Assembly (NCBI GenBank): GCA_027000105.1
Contig: JALTOP010000184.1
Coordinates: forward strand, 1-5,797
DNA length: 5,797 bases
Direction: 5' to 3'
DNA from: Planctomycetaceae bacterium
Lineage (GTDB): Bacteria > Planctomycetota > Planctomycetia > Planctomycetales > Planctomycetaceae
Positions 4,196-5,797 of this stretch are shown here, in pieces. Each line of letters starts with the position of its first letter. The stretch's first letter is position 1. The notes under the pieces were generated by a model that was not told the DNA's origin, did no database searches, and worked only from the letters and a program-made list of their open reading frames with translations. A program made the position numbers and the translations under genes.

Positions 4196-5797
4196 ATGAG
4201 CCTGTCGCTTGACCAGTACGCCGGAGATCTTGATCAGACGATGTTGACAGAACGGCATCGATTGCATCGGCAGTTTCGTAAACTTGTCGCCGCCGACATG
4301 CGGGGCAAGGCTTCCGAAAAACAGAAGAAAAGCTTCATCGACCAACTGAAACGCTCTGTTCAAAGGGCGGAAAAAAGGAGAGCGTTACTTCCTGTTCCTC
4401 GCTTCATGGGAAAACTGCCGATTGATGAGCATCGTGATGAGATAAAAAGGGCGGTCGAAACAGATCCGGTGGTTATTGTTTGTGGGGAAACAGGATCAGG
4501 GAAATCGACACAGCTTCCACAGATTTGTCTCGACATGGGGCGTGGTGTTTACGGAATGATCGGACATACCCAACCTCGGCGGTTGGCTGCTCGATCGGTC
4601 GCTGCTCGTGTGGCCGAGGAACTTGAAGCTGCCGTCGGCGAACAGGTTGGTTACAAAATTCGGTTTAACGATGCGACCACTCCCGGTACGTACGTCAAAC
4701 TGATGACCGATGGTGTTTTGCTTGCGGAAACCAGATCGGATCGTTTTCTGAATGCGTACGATACCATCATCATCGACGAAGCGCACGAACGATCCCTGAA
4801 CATCGATTTTTTACTCGGTTATATCAAAAGGTTGTTGCCCAAGCGTCCGGAGTTTCGATTGATCATCACTTCGGCCACCATTGATGCTGCCAGGTTCAGC
4901 GAACATTTTTCACTCAACGGTAAACCGGCCCCTGTCATTCATGTCGAGGGGCGTTCTTATCCTGTCGAAGTGAGATATCGTCCTCCCGGTAAAACCGACG
5001 AGGGAGGAGAAGCTGATTGGCGAACAGCACTCACCAATGCAGTCGATGAACTGACGCTGGAGTCCCGTGGTGACATTCTGACATTTCTGCCAACCGAACG
5101 CGAAATTCGTGAAGCAGCCAAAGTGCTGCGCGGGCATCTGACCCGGACACGACGGGTGGGCAATGAAATGGAAGTCCTTCCACTTTATGGAAGACTCTCG
5201 GAAAAGGAGCAACGGAAAATCTTTCAACCGCACAGCAAACAGCGAATTGTCCTCGCCACCAATGTCGCAGAATCCTCCTTGACGGTTCCGGGAATTGAAA
5301 TGGTGATCGATCTGGGTACTGCCCGCATCAGCCGTTACTCTCCTCGCTCCAAGATGCAGCGTTTACCCATCGAGGCTGTCTCGAAAGCATCGGCCAACCA
5401 GCGGAAAGGGCGGTGCGGCCGGACGGCCCCGGGGATTTGTATTCGTCTCTACTCCGAGAAAGATTTTGAATCCCGTGAGGAGTTCACCCCGCCCGAAATT
5501 CAAAGGACAAATCTGGCCCAGGTCCTGCTGCAGACGATTTCGCTGAAACTGGGTGCGTTGCATGAGTTTCCATTTCTCGATCCACCCAAGGCAGGCATGA
5601 TTCGTGATGCTCATAAAACATTGTTTGAACTGGGGGCGATCGATGGGAAAGGGCGTCTGACGCCGATCGGCCGGCAACTTGCGAAATTCCCGGTCGATCC
5701 CCGCATCGGCCGGATGATTCTGGCCGGGCATGACGAGAACTGCTTGAATGAAATCCTGATCATTGCCAGTTCATTGGAGATTCAGGATGTGCGTGAT
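4196..5797 (+). CDS. hrpA: ATP-dependent RNA helicase HrpA (DEAH box), 3' end outside window
   Basis: Role: cytoplasmic DEAH/RHA-family helicase that unwinds RNA with NTP hydrolysis; E. coli HrpA has been linked to mRNA processing and to stalled ribosomes. Seen: 534 residues, no stop before the edge; the E. coli protein has about 1,300, so roughly 40% is present. Motifs in order: I GETGSGKST (97-105), Ia TQPRRLAAR (from 125), II DEAH (194-197), III SAT (226-228), IV ILTFLPT (294-300), V ATNVAESSLTVPGI (from 354) and VI QRKGRCGR (402-409). Then comes the HA2 segment LTPIGRQL...PVDPR (from 488). All catalytic residues are intact, and the GRCGR form of motif VI is typical of HrpA rather than HrpB. 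Start: an in-frame TGA at 4184-4186 excludes anything further upstream, and the first residues (SLSLDQYAGDLDQTML) align with the known HrpA N-terminus. No Shine-Dalgarno sequence precedes this ATG. The next in-frame ATG (4241) would lose conserved residues. Confidence 0.95.
   Translation, partial: MSLSLDQYAGDLDQTMLTERHRLHRQFRKLVAADMRGKASEKQKKSFIDQLKRSVQRAEKRRALLPVPRFMGKLPIDEHRDEIKRAVETDPVVIVCGETGSGKSTQLPQICLDMGRGVYGMIGHTQPRRLAARSVAARVAEELEAAVGEQVGYKIRFNDATTPGTYVKLMTDGVLLAETRSDRFLNAYDTIIIDEAHERSLNIDFLLGYIKRLLPKRPEFRLIITSATIDAARFSEHFSLNGKPAPVIHVEGRSYPVEVRYRPPGKTDEGGEADWRTALTNAVDELTLESRGDILTFLPTEREIREAAKVLRGHLTRTRRVGNEMEVLPLYGRLSEKEQRKIFQPHSKQRIVLATNVAESSLTVPGIEMVIDLGTARISRYSPRSKMQRLPIEAVSKASANQRKGRCGRTAPGICIRLYSEKDFESREEFTPPEIQRTNLAQVLLQTISLKLGALHEFPFLDPPKAGMIRDAHKTLFELGAIDGKGRLTPIGRQLAKFPVDPRIGRMILAGHDENCLNEILIIASSLEIQDVRD

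Noticed and set aside
3878..4363. Minus-strand open frame of 161 codons across the intergenic region and the hrpA start
   Set aside because: Its first third is antisense to securely assigned hrpA coding sequence, the product has no recognisable domain or signal, and its composition is that of a shadow frame running into non-coding DNA.

Overview
The window carries two genes cut by its edges, two complete genes between them, and two long non-coding gaps. The likely source is a member of the Planctomycetes (inference). The secreted PQQ-like beta-propeller protein begins its mature part with the motif ENWPRFRGPNGTAVS, which is characteristic of the many such proteins in that phylum. Base composition is moderate, close to even, and gene density is loose.

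Layout: (1) 2-1603, plus strand, is the C-terminal 533 residues of a hydantoinase B/5-oxoprolinase beta-type protein. It is open at the left edge and is probably the second half of an HyuA-HyuB fusion. (2) 1600-2097, minus strand, is a 165-residue cytoplasmic protein with three CxxC...CxxC zinc-ribbon modules. It converges on gene 1, and the two share the palindrome TTAA as their stop codons. (3) 2098-2473 is a 376-base gap dominated by a large imperfect palindrome of about 238 bp (2191-2428). (4) 2474-3697, minus strand, is an exported eight-bladed PQQ-like beta-propeller protein. (5) 3698-4195 is a 498-base divergent intergenic region with several short dyads and tentative promoters. (6) 4196-5797 (running off the right edge), plus strand, is the first 534 residues of HrpA, a DEAH-box RNA helicase with all helicase motifs visible.

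The four genes do not form an obvious pathway: 5-oxoproline/hydantoin metabolism, an unknown zinc-ribbon protein, a periplasmic or surface propeller, and RNA helicase activity. Orientation (plus, minus, minus, plus) and the wide gaps argue against one operon. I see no defence, mobile or biosynthetic system that could be called new. The best candidate for undescribed biology is non-coding: the palindromic element between the zinc-ribbon and propeller genes. Its inner arms pair in the plus-strand RNA with only G-U wobbles and one A-A/A-A loop. A short hairpin motif inside it recurs in the second gap.
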